Assembly (NCBI GenBank): GCA_043778255.1
Contig: JAYWGN010000002.1
Location: 1-64,000 of the forward strand
Reading direction: 5' to 3'
From: JAYWGN01 sp043778255
GTDB lineage: Bacteria > Bacteroidota > Bacteroidia > Chitinophagales > Chitinophagaceae
DNA length: 64,000 nucleotides
Part shown: piece by piece, positions 8,232-17,071 of the stretch
Numbering within the stretch: the first letter of the stretch is position 1
Layout of the letters: the number at the start of each line of letters is the position of its first letter
The notes under the pieces: generated by a model
What the model saw: the letters and a program-made list of their open reading frames with translations, nothing else
Told to the model about the DNA's origin: nothing
Database searches by the model: none
Made by a program: the position numbers and the translations under genes

Positions 8232-9452
8232 CTACTTGCTACTATCTTTTGATATTATAAGCCCATTTTGTGGGGTATTGAGCAATATACTGTTTTCGTT
8301 TATCAGTGGTTTTATTTCGGGTATAGTTAAGGAGTCCAATAGTTCATTTTTTAAATAAAATGTTTTCACTTGGTTATTTTGTTGATGCCATCGTATTAAT
8401 TTACATTGGCAACTAGCATTTTCAATATCGTTAATTACCTCTTCCACTTTGCCACCTTTACCTACTTTAATATATATTTCTCTTATGCCAATTATCTGGT
8501 TTTTTTCGCCTATATCAAAGTTCCACGATGCTGATATGGCGGTTAAGTATTTGGTACTAGGGTACAAATTAAGTAGCGAATAGCGAGGCGATTCTGTTTT
8601 TCCTGTTTTGTTATTTATTTTGGAATATATAGCCACAATACCTTCCGATTGAAATTGCATATAACCCAAATGATCAAAACTTGCACCATATCTGTCGTAA
8701 GTAAAATAGCCATTTTTGTACTTTACATCTACAATATTGGATACAACTTTGTGGTACCTATCGGGGTTAGAAACTCTAGCTTGTGGCGATCCAGTATATA
8801 CAAGCCATATACCCTCTAAGCTATCAATTTCTGCTTGTGTAGGTTGGTAGGGTAAATAGTTAAAATCATTTTTTACGACTGCCCAATCATTTTTTATTTT
8901 TATAAAATATATAAATAATGCAATTAAGCTAATAGCTAAAGCAGTTGCAACTGTAGCCAATAATAAGTTTCTTTTGCTACTTTGTAAATGTAATTTTTCT
9001 AATTGGGCAAATGCAATTGATTGTGATAAATTTTCGGTTACTAATGTTGTATTATTATTTGCAATTGTTTGCAGCAAATTAGTATCAGTAGGATTTTCCT
9101 CAAATCCTTTTCGACCTATACCGAATAGGTAAATGTAACAAGCATCTACCAAAAATGACCTTGGGCTAGCTACCATACCATTAAGTGCATCTTTAATTTG
9201 ACCACCAGTAATATCGTATTTTCTATAAGGAAAATCCTTACTTTTTGCATTTAATTCAGCCGTGTATATTTCTGTACCATACTCCTGCCACTTGGTGGGT
9301 AATTCATTACTTATGTTACTTAAGGCAATTGCTATTACTTCATAATTTTTTCTATTGGTATTTTGTATAATATCTAGTCCAGTTTGGGCTTTGTACTTTT
9401 CAATTACTTTAGTTAACAAATAAATTATTTCTTCTTTTCCAGCTTTTAACAT
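8232..9452 (-). CDS. Hypothetical single-pass membrane protein
   Basis: Not recognised. From the ATG at 9452 it has about 406 aa: an N-terminal cytosolic domain of about 150 residues with a conserved-looking stretch YDITGGQIKDALNGMVASPR followed by FLVDACYIYLFG, then one transmembrane helix (NLLLATVATALAISLIALFIYFI), then a C-terminal extracytoplasmic domain of about 200 residues rich in Tyr and beta strands (SLEGIWLVYTGSPQAR). This is the layout of a membrane-anchored sensor or envelope effector. An alternative start at 9503 adds 17 residues that are encoded by heptamer repeat DNA, so the internal start is preferred. It is transcribed away from the secreted-protein block that begins at 9615. 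Confidence 0.6.
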   Translation of the reverse strand: MLKAGKEEIIYLLTKVIEKYKAQTGLDIIQNTNRKNYEVIAIALSNISNELPTKWQEYGTEIYTAELNAKSKDFPYRKYDITGGQIKDALNGMVASPRSFLVDACYIYLFGIGRKGFEENPTDTNLLQTIANNNTTLVTENLSQSIAFAQLEKLHLQSSKRNLLLATVATALAISLIALFIYFIKIKNDWAVVKNDFNYLPYQPTQAEIDSLEGIWLVYTGSPQARVSNPDRYHKVVSNIVDVKYKNGYFTYDRYGASFDHLGYMQFQSEGIVAIYSKINNKTGKTESPRYSLLNLYPSTKYLTAISASWNFDIGEKNQIIGIREIYIKVGKGGKVEEVINDIENASCQCKLIRWHQQNNQVKTFYLKNELLDSLTIPEIKPLINENSILLNTPQNGLIISKDSSK

Positions 9453-9462
9453 TTGTATAAAT

Positions 9463-9490
9463 AATTGATAATTAGCAATTTGTAAATTTC
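9463..9490. repeat. Four-unit heptamer array
   Basis: Four 7-bp units AATTGAT, AATTAGC, AATTTGT, AAATTTC directly upstream of the preferred start of the membrane-protein gene. They resemble the AATTATC units of the array at 1693-1874. Confidence 0.6.
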
Positions 9491-9614
9491 CGAAATAATG
9501 CAATACGTTTCGGTAACAAATATAATTATTTATAATTAATTCAGTAAGGTAAAAAAAAGTAATGTTATTTGATTTCTTATAATTTTAGTTTTCATTTTAA
9601 CAATTGCAAACAAT

Positions 9615-11969
9615 ATGAAAAAGATTTTTTTCAAACTTAATTTTTTTACAAAAAATTATTTTAAATTATTAAAAGATAGTTTAACTTTTATGTTAGCATT
9701 ACTGCTAACTGTGCAATTACAAGCACAAACCCCGTGGTATTACAATGGTACAGGCCCAATTAACAACGTTGCAAGCTGGGGTACTAATACCGATGGTACG
9801 GGTGGCACTTTGGTGGACTTTACAAGTGGTGGAAGGTATTTTTTTATTCAAAATACTACTGCAGTTACCTTAAATGGAACATGGACAGTAGGTAATGCTG
9901 CCTTTACTAGTGCATTATTAGGTAGCGACAGTGTTATTATTGGCAATCACACTACGCCGTTAGCACCTATTACTTTTACATTAACAGCTGGTTCGGCATT
10001 TACAGTATTTCCTGCTAGAGTGGTTGCATGTGCTGTATCTACAAGTGGTAACAATAAAATTGTTTACCAAAATACTACCCCAATTTCTTTTGGCACTATC
10101 ATAGCTGATCCCAATTTAGAATTAGTATTTGACAATACTACAATTACCACATCAAGCTCAAGCAATTTTGGCAACGTAAGTGTAATTAACAATGCTACAG
10201 TTAATATGAGTGGTGCTGCTATTACAGTAAAAAATGTAACTGTAGATGCAGGTAGTACTTTAATTGGTTCTATTGGTGCATCGTCCAATTATATAGCTGT
10301 AAAAAGTACTGGCATTGTAACAATTAATGGTACATGTAGAGCTGGTAGAACTGGTGGACTTTTTACAGCAAGTAATACACCCTTTCCAACTGCTGCTACT
10401 GCTAACGGTACTTTTCTTTTTCAAGATGCTGTAACACCTGGCACTAATTTAATATTAGGTTCAAACTCTACAATTGATTACAATAGAGGCACATCGGGCC
10501 AAACGGGTACTCAAACAGTAAGTGCATTAAATTATGCCAACTTAATATTATCCAATTCGGCAGTTGCCAATAATAAAACATTCCCTACTTCGGGTACTAT
10601 AAATGTATCGGGTACAATGTCCATAAATTTACTAGCTACTTCTACGGTGGCCACTCCTGCATCTACTTTTACTATTAATATATTACCTACTGGTCGCTTT
10701 GCTATTAATTCTGCATCGGCTTTTGGCACAGTTGCAGGTAACCAACGACTGTTTTTTAAATCCGATGCCACTGGTACTGCATCAATTGGAGCAATGTTTG
10801 CTGGCTCTTCATTTTTTGGTAGTATTAATATCGAAAAATTTATACCTGCCGGCTTTAGGAAATACCGTTTTTTAAGTCATCCGTTTACCACAGGCCAACC
10901 ATTAAGTGAGCTAACTGGCGAAATAGATGTAACTGGTAACCCAGCAGGAACAACCTCTACAACTATGGGTCAAACTACGGGTACTGGCTTAACTGCCACA
11001 CCACTTAACAATCCAAGTGCTTATTATTTTAATACCGCAACTGCCGATGGAGCATCGCCTAACGATGCAGGATGGTTAGCTTTTATTGATAATACAACTA
11101 CTACAAACTGGCCACGTGGTAGAGGTATAAGAGTGCTTACAAGGGGATCAAAATCACAAGCCTCTACATTAGATGGTAACGATGCCACTCCCAATGCTGT
11201 AACGTACACAATGAATGGTACTACCAATGTTGGTGCAGTAGCAGTAGCAATGTCAAATACGGGTACAGGCCTAAATTTGATGGGTAACCCTTACGCATCG
11301 CCAATAGATATTGGAGCAGTACTTACCGCTGCAACACCAGGTACTAATGTTGCTAATGCATTTTATGTTCGCAATCCACAAACTGAAAGCTTTATTACAG
11401 TAAGCCCAATACCAGTTAACTATACCATACCTGCTTACAGTGCATTTTTTGTACAGGCATTAACTGCTTCAAGTTTAAATTTTGCTGAAAGCAATAAAAG
11501 TACTTGTGTAAGTTGCCCTACAGTATTTAGAACCAATACTACCATTGGCAGAGTTGAACTAAAAGTATATAATGATGCAACGGAACATGACAACATAATA
11601 GTTAACCTAAATGATAGTTATACTAGTGAATATAATAAAGCAAACGATGCCATAAAACTTATGAATAATGGGTTTAATATTTATTCCCTATCAACCGATA
11701 ATGTAAAACTAGCAGCCAATAGCTTACCAATAACCCGTAATACTGTAATACCCTTGGGCATTAGCTTACCTTTGCATAAGGGTACACAAACTTATACTTT
11801 AAAAGCAACAGATGTTAGCCTAGCAAGTACTCAAAAAATAATGCTTCACGATAAATTAGTAAACAAGTATATTGCTTTGCAAAATGATAAGGAATATACC
11901 CTTACCATTGACCCTACTAACAAACAAAGTATGGGCAATAACCGATTAGAATTAATTATTGAGAACTAA
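9615..11969 (+). CDS. Large secreted beta-structure protein
   Basis: Exported protein of 784 aa. A long basic n-region precedes the hydrophobic core (LTFMLALLLTVQL), with cleavage near QAQ-T at residues 36-39. The mature part is rich in Thr, Asn, Ser and Gly with irregular strand repeats (TVNMSGAAITVKNVTVDAGSTLIG), suggesting a beta-helix or adhesin-like body in residues 40-400. A C-terminal domain (about 630-784) resembles the module that precedes T9SS tails in cell-surface proteins (RVELKVYND, then NNRLELIIEN at the end). No sorting tail is present here, but the next gene, 26 bp downstream, encodes one. The exact surface function cannot be told. Confidence 0.75.
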   Translation: MKKIFFKLNFFTKNYFKLLKDSLTFMLALLLTVQLQAQTPWYYNGTGPINNVASWGTNTDGTGGTLVDFTSGGRYFFIQNTTAVTLNGTWTVGNAAFTSALLGSDSVIIGNHTTPLAPITFTLTAGSAFTVFPARVVACAVSTSGNNKIVYQNTTPISFGTIIADPNLELVFDNTTITTSSSSNFGNVSVINNATVNMSGAAITVKNVTVDAGSTLIGSIGASSNYIAVKSTGIVTINGTCRAGRTGGLFTASNTPFPTAATANGTFLFQDAVTPGTNLILGSNSTIDYNRGTSGQTGTQTVSALNYANLILSNSAVANNKTFPTSGTINVSGTMSINLLATSTVATPASTFTINILPTGRFAINSASAFGTVAGNQRLFFKSDATGTASIGAMFAGSSFFGSINIEKFIPAGFRKYRFLSHPFTTGQPLSELTGEIDVTGNPAGTTSTTMGQTTGTGLTATPLNNPSAYYFNTATADGASPNDAGWLAFIDNTTTTNWPRGRGIRVLTRGSKSQASTLDGNDATPNAVTYTMNGTTNVGAVAVAMSNTGTGLNLMGNPYASPIDIGAVLTAATPGTNVANAFYVRNPQTESFITVSPIPVNYTIPAYSAFFVQALTASSLNFAESNKSTCVSCPTVFRTNTTIGRVELKVYNDATEHDNIIVNLNDSYTSEYNKANDAIKLMNNGFNIYSLSTDNVKLAANSLPITRNTVIPLGISLPLHKGTQTYTLKATDVSLASTQKIMLHDKLVNKYIALQNDKEYTLTIDPTNKQSMGNNRLELIIEN

Positions 11970-11995
11970 ATAATAACGTTAAAAAAAATATAACC

Positions 11996-12676
11996 ATGTA
12001 TAAAATAATACAACACCTTAATACAAGTAGTATAGTACTTATATTGTTACTAATTAGTAGTGTGGGCAAAGCCCAAAATTTTGAGGATAAAACATTAGAT
12101 GCTGCTTTAGTAACACCAGTAAATTTAATAAGCTTTGCCGCCAATAAATTAATTAACGATGTATTGGTTACTTGGAAAACAGCTTCGGAGTATAACAATA
12201 GTCATTTTGTAATTGAACGTTCACTTAATGGTATTGACTTTGTAACAATAGGACAAGTAGCTGGTATTGGCAATACTACTGTAATAAACACATATAATTA
12301 TACCGATGCAAATGTACCAAAAGTAAATATGTATTACCGCTTACAACAAGTAGATATTAATGCAACTGTAAAGTATAGTGCAATTGTGTTGGTAAAATTG
12401 AGTAGAAATAAAGAACCTTTATTAAGCATTTACCCTAACCCAATACTACTGCACAAAGCTACACTTACTGTAAGCAATATAGCCAATGGAAATTATACCT
12501 TAAGTGTAAAAAGCTTAGATGGTAAAACAGTAATGTACACAACAGAAAGTATAATAGCTAATAACCAAATACTACAGTTACAATTGCCCGAAACCTTGCA
12601 AAAAGGAATATATTTACTACAAGTAACCAATAGCAATGAAGTTATTAAATTGGTTGAAAAAATTATAGTACAATAA
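11996..12676 (+). CDS. T9SS type A sorting-domain protein with FnIII-like module
   Basis: Exported cargo of the type IX secretion system, 226 aa. The signal peptide ends near GKAQ-N. Residues 40-135 form a fibronectin-like module (NDVLVTWKTASEYNNSHF, then YYRLQQVDIN) that commonly precedes T9SS tails. The C-terminal about 85 residues are a type A sorting domain: LLSIYPNPI at its start, then YTLSVKSLDGKTV and the terminal GIYLLQVTNSNEV. The protein is little more than a spacer plus a tail. It closely follows the large secreted protein and is followed 11 bp later by a hydrolase gene. Confidence 0.85.
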   Translation: MYKIIQHLNTSSIVLILLLISSVGKAQNFEDKTLDAALVTPVNLISFAANKLINDVLVTWKTASEYNNSHFVIERSLNGIDFVTIGQVAGIGNTTVINTYNYTDANVPKVNMYYRLQQVDINATVKYSAIVLVKLSRNKEPLLSIYPNPILLHKATLTVSNIANGNYTLSVKSLDGKTVMYTTESIIANNQILQLQLPETLQKGIYLLQVTNSNEVIKLVEKIIVQ

Positions 12677-12686
12677 ATAATTATAA

Positions 12687-13571
12687 ATGCGAAAGTATAT
12701 TTTTGTAATATCAATACTGGTATTTGTAAATGAAGCATTTACACAAATAAACAAATCAATTGTAGGTAAGCAGCAGTTTTATTTTAGTAATGGTGGCAAA
12801 ATAAAAAATCCAATTAAAGTGTATTATTTTAGCCCAAAGGGCGCTACTGATAGTACACCAATTGTAGTGTTGCTACATGGCGCACAACGTGATGCCTCTG
12901 CCTATTTGGATGATGCCTCAAATGCAGCAATAGTATTTGGATGCAAAGTAATAGCACCTGAGTTTGACCAAGAGGATTATCCTGGCCTCGAAATGTATAA
13001 TATGGGAAATGTGTATGATAAAAAAAATAAAAAATTTAATACACCCGACAAATGGAGTTTTTCTATACTAGAGCCATTGTTTGACTCAGTAGTAGCACAA
13101 ACACAAAGTGTAAGTAAGGGCTATTATTTATACGGACATTCTGGTGGGGCTCAGTTTGTACATAGGTTTTTAATGTTTGTTACTACTAATAAAGTTATTA
13201 AAGCTGCAATTGCCAACAGTGGTTGGTTTACTGCTACCGATGATAAAGTTGACTTTCCATTTGGGTTAAAAAAATCGCCCATAGTAAAATCAAATTTGGT
13301 TTCATTTTTTGCTACCAAACTTTATGTATTGCAAGGCATGGCCGATACTGACAGAGATAGCAAGGATTTTAATATTACTATGGAGGCCGATGCTCAAGGA
13401 AAAAATAGATTTGAAAGAGGGAAATATTTTTTTGCAAATGCAAAAAGTAAAGCAGTAGAATTACAAGCACCTTTTAATTGGGAACAATACTTTGTACCTA
13501 AAGTAGGACACTCAAATGGTGGAATGTCAAAATTTGCCTTTGCATTATTTTTTATGGATTGTCAACGTTAA
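12687..13571 (+). CDS. Secreted alpha/beta hydrolase
   Basis: Exported alpha/beta-fold hydrolase of 294 aa with an N-terminal signal sequence (cleavage near AFTQ-I). Visible elements are the oxyanion segment VVLLHGAQRDASAY, the nucleophile elbow GHSGGAQF (Ser nucleophile) and the C-terminal catalytic histidine in VGHSNGGMSKFAF. The cap region ends in LYVLQGMADTDRDS, which places the acidic residue before the histidine. Family members act as esterases or polyhydroxybutyrate-depolymerase-like enzymes; the substrate is not evident. It lies 11 bp after the T9SS cargo gene and 11 bp before the first porin, so it is probably part of the same transcript. Confidence 0.8.
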   Translation: MRKYIFVISILVFVNEAFTQINKSIVGKQQFYFSNGGKIKNPIKVYYFSPKGATDSTPIVVLLHGAQRDASAYLDDASNAAIVFGCKVIAPEFDQEDYPGLEMYNMGNVYDKKNKKFNTPDKWSFSILEPLFDSVVAQTQSVSKGYYLYGHSGGAQFVHRFLMFVTTNKVIKAAIANSGWFTATDDKVDFPFGLKKSPIVKSNLVSFFATKLYVLQGMADTDRDSKDFNITMEADAQGKNRFERGKYFFANAKSKAVELQAPFNWEQYFVPKVGHSNGGMSKFAFALFFMDCQR

Positions 13572-13582
13572 CCTAACATAAT

Positions 13583-14932
13583 ATGCTTACTATAAAAAAA
13601 TATGGATTGCTTATAATTTGTGTATTACTACAACTAAGTGGGTATACTCAAATAGAAGAGTACGATCAAGATACTACATTAGGATTAGTAAAAGCTCCCG
13701 ATAATATGGAGTACCTCAAACTTAAAAAGGGTTATGTATTAGGTGATGGGGTTACCATACAATCTGCAGTTGGTCGTTTAAATTTTACACAAAGTTTTCA
13801 AACATCATTTGCAGTTAACTCCCTTAATAAAAACTTAAACAATGTAAACGCTGCTTTTGATATTAATAGAGCAAGGCTTACAATGGTGGGTAATATATTT
13901 GACAATAAAATAAGCATTGTATCGAGGTTAAATTTTTCTTCCAACTTTCAAAGTGTAACCACTGGCAACCGTACTTTTAATACCACACTACAAGAGGCCT
14001 ATATTGAATACCGACCCAATAGAAAGCATACAGTTAATATGGGACTTAGGGCCGATTATATTGACTCCAGAGAAACAAGAATAGAAGGAGAGAGCCTTGG
14101 TTTTATTAACAGAAGTGCCTTGTCAGCGGCTTTTGATGCCATATTTGATTATGGTATAAGGTATAAGGGTAGTTATAAATTAGGGGGCAAACATTTGCTC
14201 AAGCCTTATGCATCTATTACAACTGGCGACAGCCGATCGGGCTTACAAAAAAACTTTGGAGGGTTTAAGTATGGAGTACGAATTGATTATTTGCCTATGG
14301 ATAGGTTTACAAAAGGAGGTGAGTTTTATATGGACGATTTGGCAAGAGAAGAAAAACCTAAATTGGTAATTGGATTAATATACAGTTATAATGATGGTGC
14401 TACATCTGCATTTGGAACTAACGGCGGTAGGTTTTTGTATGGCGATTCTAGTCAAAATGTGTTGCTGCCAAAGTATAGCAAATTGGGGGTTGATTATTTG
14501 TTTAAGTATAATGGCTTTTATAGTATGGCAAGTTTTTTTGCAACCAACACTATTATTCCTAATAATATAAAAGGTGAGTTTAGACTGAACGGACAGTTTG
14601 CCAAATATGCCAATACACAAACCGAAGCCGACACTAAAAAGTTAGTACAAACTAGGCTTAACTTAGGTACAGCTTTTAATATACAAGCTGGTTATTTGCT
14701 AAAGTCCGATTGGGCATTTGCAATGCGATACACCCAATTAAATGCCAATACTAACTCGGCTAATTACGCCCAATACAATAAACATTACACTTTTGTATGT
14801 AGTAAATATATAGCAGGTAATAACTTAAAAGTACAAACTGAAATTGGCTACGAAGCTTTAAATAGAACATTTGTAACGGCAACAAGTAAGGGTAATAATT
14901 ATGCACAAGTAATGGTAACAGTACAACTGTAA
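13583..14932 (+). CDS. Porin, phosphate-selective OprO/OprP-like family
   Basis: Outer-membrane beta-barrel of 449 aa with signal peptide (cleavage near GYTQ-I). Alternating amphipathic strands of the OprO/OprP type are visible (FDINRARLTMVGNIFDNKIS, then EAYIEYRPNRKHTVNMGLRA). It has a paralogue in the next gene: both contain a GVRIDYLP/GGRLDILP block and a strand with EEKPKL/REQKPKL followed by a Tyr/Phe-rich strand. A short acidic N-terminal segment (EEYDQDTTL) precedes the barrel. Substrate unknown; the DctA-type symporter 2 kb downstream suggests an organic anion, which is an inference from order only. Confidence 0.8.
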   Translation: MLTIKKYGLLIICVLLQLSGYTQIEEYDQDTTLGLVKAPDNMEYLKLKKGYVLGDGVTIQSAVGRLNFTQSFQTSFAVNSLNKNLNNVNAAFDINRARLTMVGNIFDNKISIVSRLNFSSNFQSVTTGNRTFNTTLQEAYIEYRPNRKHTVNMGLRADYIDSRETRIEGESLGFINRSALSAAFDAIFDYGIRYKGSYKLGGKHLLKPYASITTGDSRSGLQKNFGGFKYGVRIDYLPMDRFTKGGEFYMDDLAREEKPKLVIGLIYSYNDGATSAFGTNGGRFLYGDSSQNVLLPKYSKLGVDYLFKYNGFYSMASFFATNTIIPNNIKGEFRLNGQFAKYANTQTEADTKKLVQTRLNLGTAFNIQAGYLLKSDWAFAMRYTQLNANTNSANYAQYNKHYTFVCSKYIAGNNLKVQTEIGYEALNRTFVTATSKGNNYAQVMVTVQL

Positions 14933-14947
14933 CTCACAAAAAAAATT

Positions 14948-16243
14948 ATGATAATAATGAAAAAAATAATAGTACTACTTATACTAACTGCTTATATAAG
15001 CAAAGCTGCTACTGCACAATTGGGTGATGTGCAAAATAAAGAAGTTGACTCATCGTTACAATACAAAAATGGTGAAGGTTTATTTTTTAATTTGGGAAAG
15101 GGTGGAGCAAATAAAATAAACCTATTTGCTACTATACAATCGGGTATTCAATTTAGTAAAATAGACTCAGGTACTAAGGCTGTTAACACTAACAGAATGT
15201 CATTAAACTTGGCTAGAATAAACTTAAACATATCGGCCCTTAAAGATAAAGTACAACTAGGAATAGTTACTGACTTTACAAGCACAATACCTATACTAGA
15301 AGGTTGGGTGGGGTTTAGCATTTGGAATAAAAGGGCTAAGTTGAGTATAGGACAAAGGCAAACAATTACTAATAACCGATTAGCAATGGCCGATGAAAGA
15401 TTTGCCTCATTTATGAGCCAAACTATTGCTGGGAAGTCAACAGATGGTACAGTATATGGAGGTTTAATGCAAAATTTTGTAGGGGCAAGCCGTGAAGGTG
15501 GGTTGTTTTTTGAAACAAATTTTAATGTAGAAAATTGTAAAATTTACCCATCCATTGCAATTACAACTGGTGAAGGGCAAAACTTTTTTGACCCTACACC
15601 AAATGTTGGTTTAAAGTATGGTGGCCGATTGGACATATTGCCACTTGGCGATTTTATTAAAAACAATGCCTTTATTGCAAACGATATTTACCGAGAGCAA
15701 AAACCCAAACTTGCCTTTGGAGTAGCAGCTAGTTTTAATGCTAAAGCTAGTAGCCCAATAGGATCAGATAATGCAACAGTAGCCCCCATATACAATAAAC
15801 TAGGTATTATTGAATACGCCGATTATACAAAAATTGTAGGGGATATAATATTTAAGTATAAAGGCTTTGCATTAGTTAGTGAATATATAACCACATCGGT
15901 AACCGGCAAAGATTTGTACACTAATGCAGCAGCTACCAAACAGTTAAGAACTGACACAGCAAGTGCTTATTATAATTTGGGAAATGCATTTAATATACAA
16001 TCATCATATATATGTAATAATGGTTTAGCATTTGATGTTAGGCTAACTACTGTACAACCTGAGTTTGCAGCAGCCACCACATCAAAAGTGCAAAAGCAAA
16101 CATGGTATGGGTTTGGGGTAAATAAATACATAAAAAATAATGCAATAAAAGTAGGCGTAAATGTAAATTATATTGATGATAAAAGAATACTACTACCTAC
16201 CAAAAAACTTACTACAAACTTGGCAGTACAAATAACCATGTAA
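14948..16243 (+). CDS. Porin, paralogue of the preceding gene
   Basis: Second OprO/OprP-like outer-membrane protein, 431 aa, 15 bp after the first. Signal peptide MKKIIVLLILTAYIS with cleavage near ATAQ-L; an ATG at 14957 gives a more typical signal start (MKKII) and may be the real one. The barrel begins INLFATIQSGIQFSK and contains the shared GGRLDILPLGDF and REQKPKLAFGVAASFN blocks. It also has GFSIWNKRAKLSIGQRQTITN, which corresponds to the channel-constriction region of the family. Tandem duplication followed by divergence is the simplest explanation of the pair. Confidence 0.8.
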   Translation: MIIMKKIIVLLILTAYISKAATAQLGDVQNKEVDSSLQYKNGEGLFFNLGKGGANKINLFATIQSGIQFSKIDSGTKAVNTNRMSLNLARINLNISALKDKVQLGIVTDFTSTIPILEGWVGFSIWNKRAKLSIGQRQTITNNRLAMADERFASFMSQTIAGKSTDGTVYGGLMQNFVGASREGGLFFETNFNVENCKIYPSIAITTGEGQNFFDPTPNVGLKYGGRLDILPLGDFIKNNAFIANDIYREQKPKLAFGVAASFNAKASSPIGSDNATVAPIYNKLGIIEYADYTKIVGDIIFKYKGFALVSEYITTSVTGKDLYTNAAATKQLRTDTASAYYNLGNAFNIQSSYICNNGLAFDVRLTTVQPEFAAATTSKVQKQTWYGFGVNKYIKNNAIKVGVNVNYIDDKRILLPTKKLTTNLAVQITM

Positions 16244-16266
16244 ATATTTTTTTTTAAAACAAATTT

Positions 16267-17028
16267 ATGAAATATCTATTTTTATATACAATAAGCATCA
16301 TGCTTTTATTAGTTGGCTGCAAATCGGAAATTACTTTTACACCTGTAATAATACCACAAAAAACCGAGTTACTTATTTCAGAAATTTCTACTGCTATTAA
16401 TACTGATCCTCTTGCAGCAGGTACTAGGCCACATTATGTAGAGCTATACAATGGCACTGGTAGTAGTATTGATTTATCTAATTATGCAATTGGTTATTTT
16501 GCGGTAACAGATAATACTACACTTACTAACTATAGTTTTGCTACAGGGTTTTTTATACCATTACAACGAACCTTACTTAACGAAAAATGCTACATTATAG
16601 CATCGCCTCAATGCGACATAGTGGCCATTAAACGTGATACTGTATGGGGAACTACAAGTACCTTAGCAGCTCAGGCTAGTATGCCATTACAATTAAGTGG
16701 CAATAGCGGTACAGCGCTATTAAAAAAAGACCCCACAGGCACCATTAATTTAGCCGGTACTAATTATAAAGTAATTGATGTATTTGGTAGCCCACAAGTA
16801 GCAAGGGTAACTAGTATGGGGAGTGTAAGTACTCGTAATAATATAATATGGACAATAGCTGGAGAAGTTGCCGATACACGTAACAGAACCTTTTGGAGAA
16901 AGGCCTCCGTAGTAAGTCCTATTACAGATTGGGCTGTTTCTAAAGGCTCTAACATCGAAAATTCGCAATGGAAATTATCGGGTGATAGGCTATGGGATTA
17001 CACAAATTTAGGTTTGCCAACGCAGTAA
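16267..17028 (+). CDS. Lamin-tail-domain lipoprotein
   Basis: Lipoprotein of 253 aa: signal LYTISIMLLLVGC with lipobox LVGC, then a short linker and a lamin tail domain (LLISEISTAIN, HYVELYNGTGSSIDLSNYAIG). Lamin tail domains in bacteria are extracellular Ig-like modules of surface proteins and secreted nucleases, usually structural. No catalytic domain follows. It sits 24 bp after the second porin and 44 bp before the symporter gene, so it is probably part of the same transport transcript. Confidence 0.78.
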   Translation: MKYLFLYTISIMLLLVGCKSEITFTPVIIPQKTELLISEISTAINTDPLAAGTRPHYVELYNGTGSSIDLSNYAIGYFAVTDNTTLTNYSFATGFFIPLQRTLLNEKCYIIASPQCDIVAIKRDTVWGTTSTLAAQASMPLQLSGNSGTALLKKDPTGTINLAGTNYKVIDVFGSPQVARVTSMGSVSTRNNIIWTIAGEVADTRNRTFWRKASVVSPITDWAVSKGSNIENSQWKLSGDRLWDYTNLGLPTQ

Positions 17029-17071
17029 GTTTTTTTTAAAAAAAATCAAAAGCTACATAAAATTTAATTTT

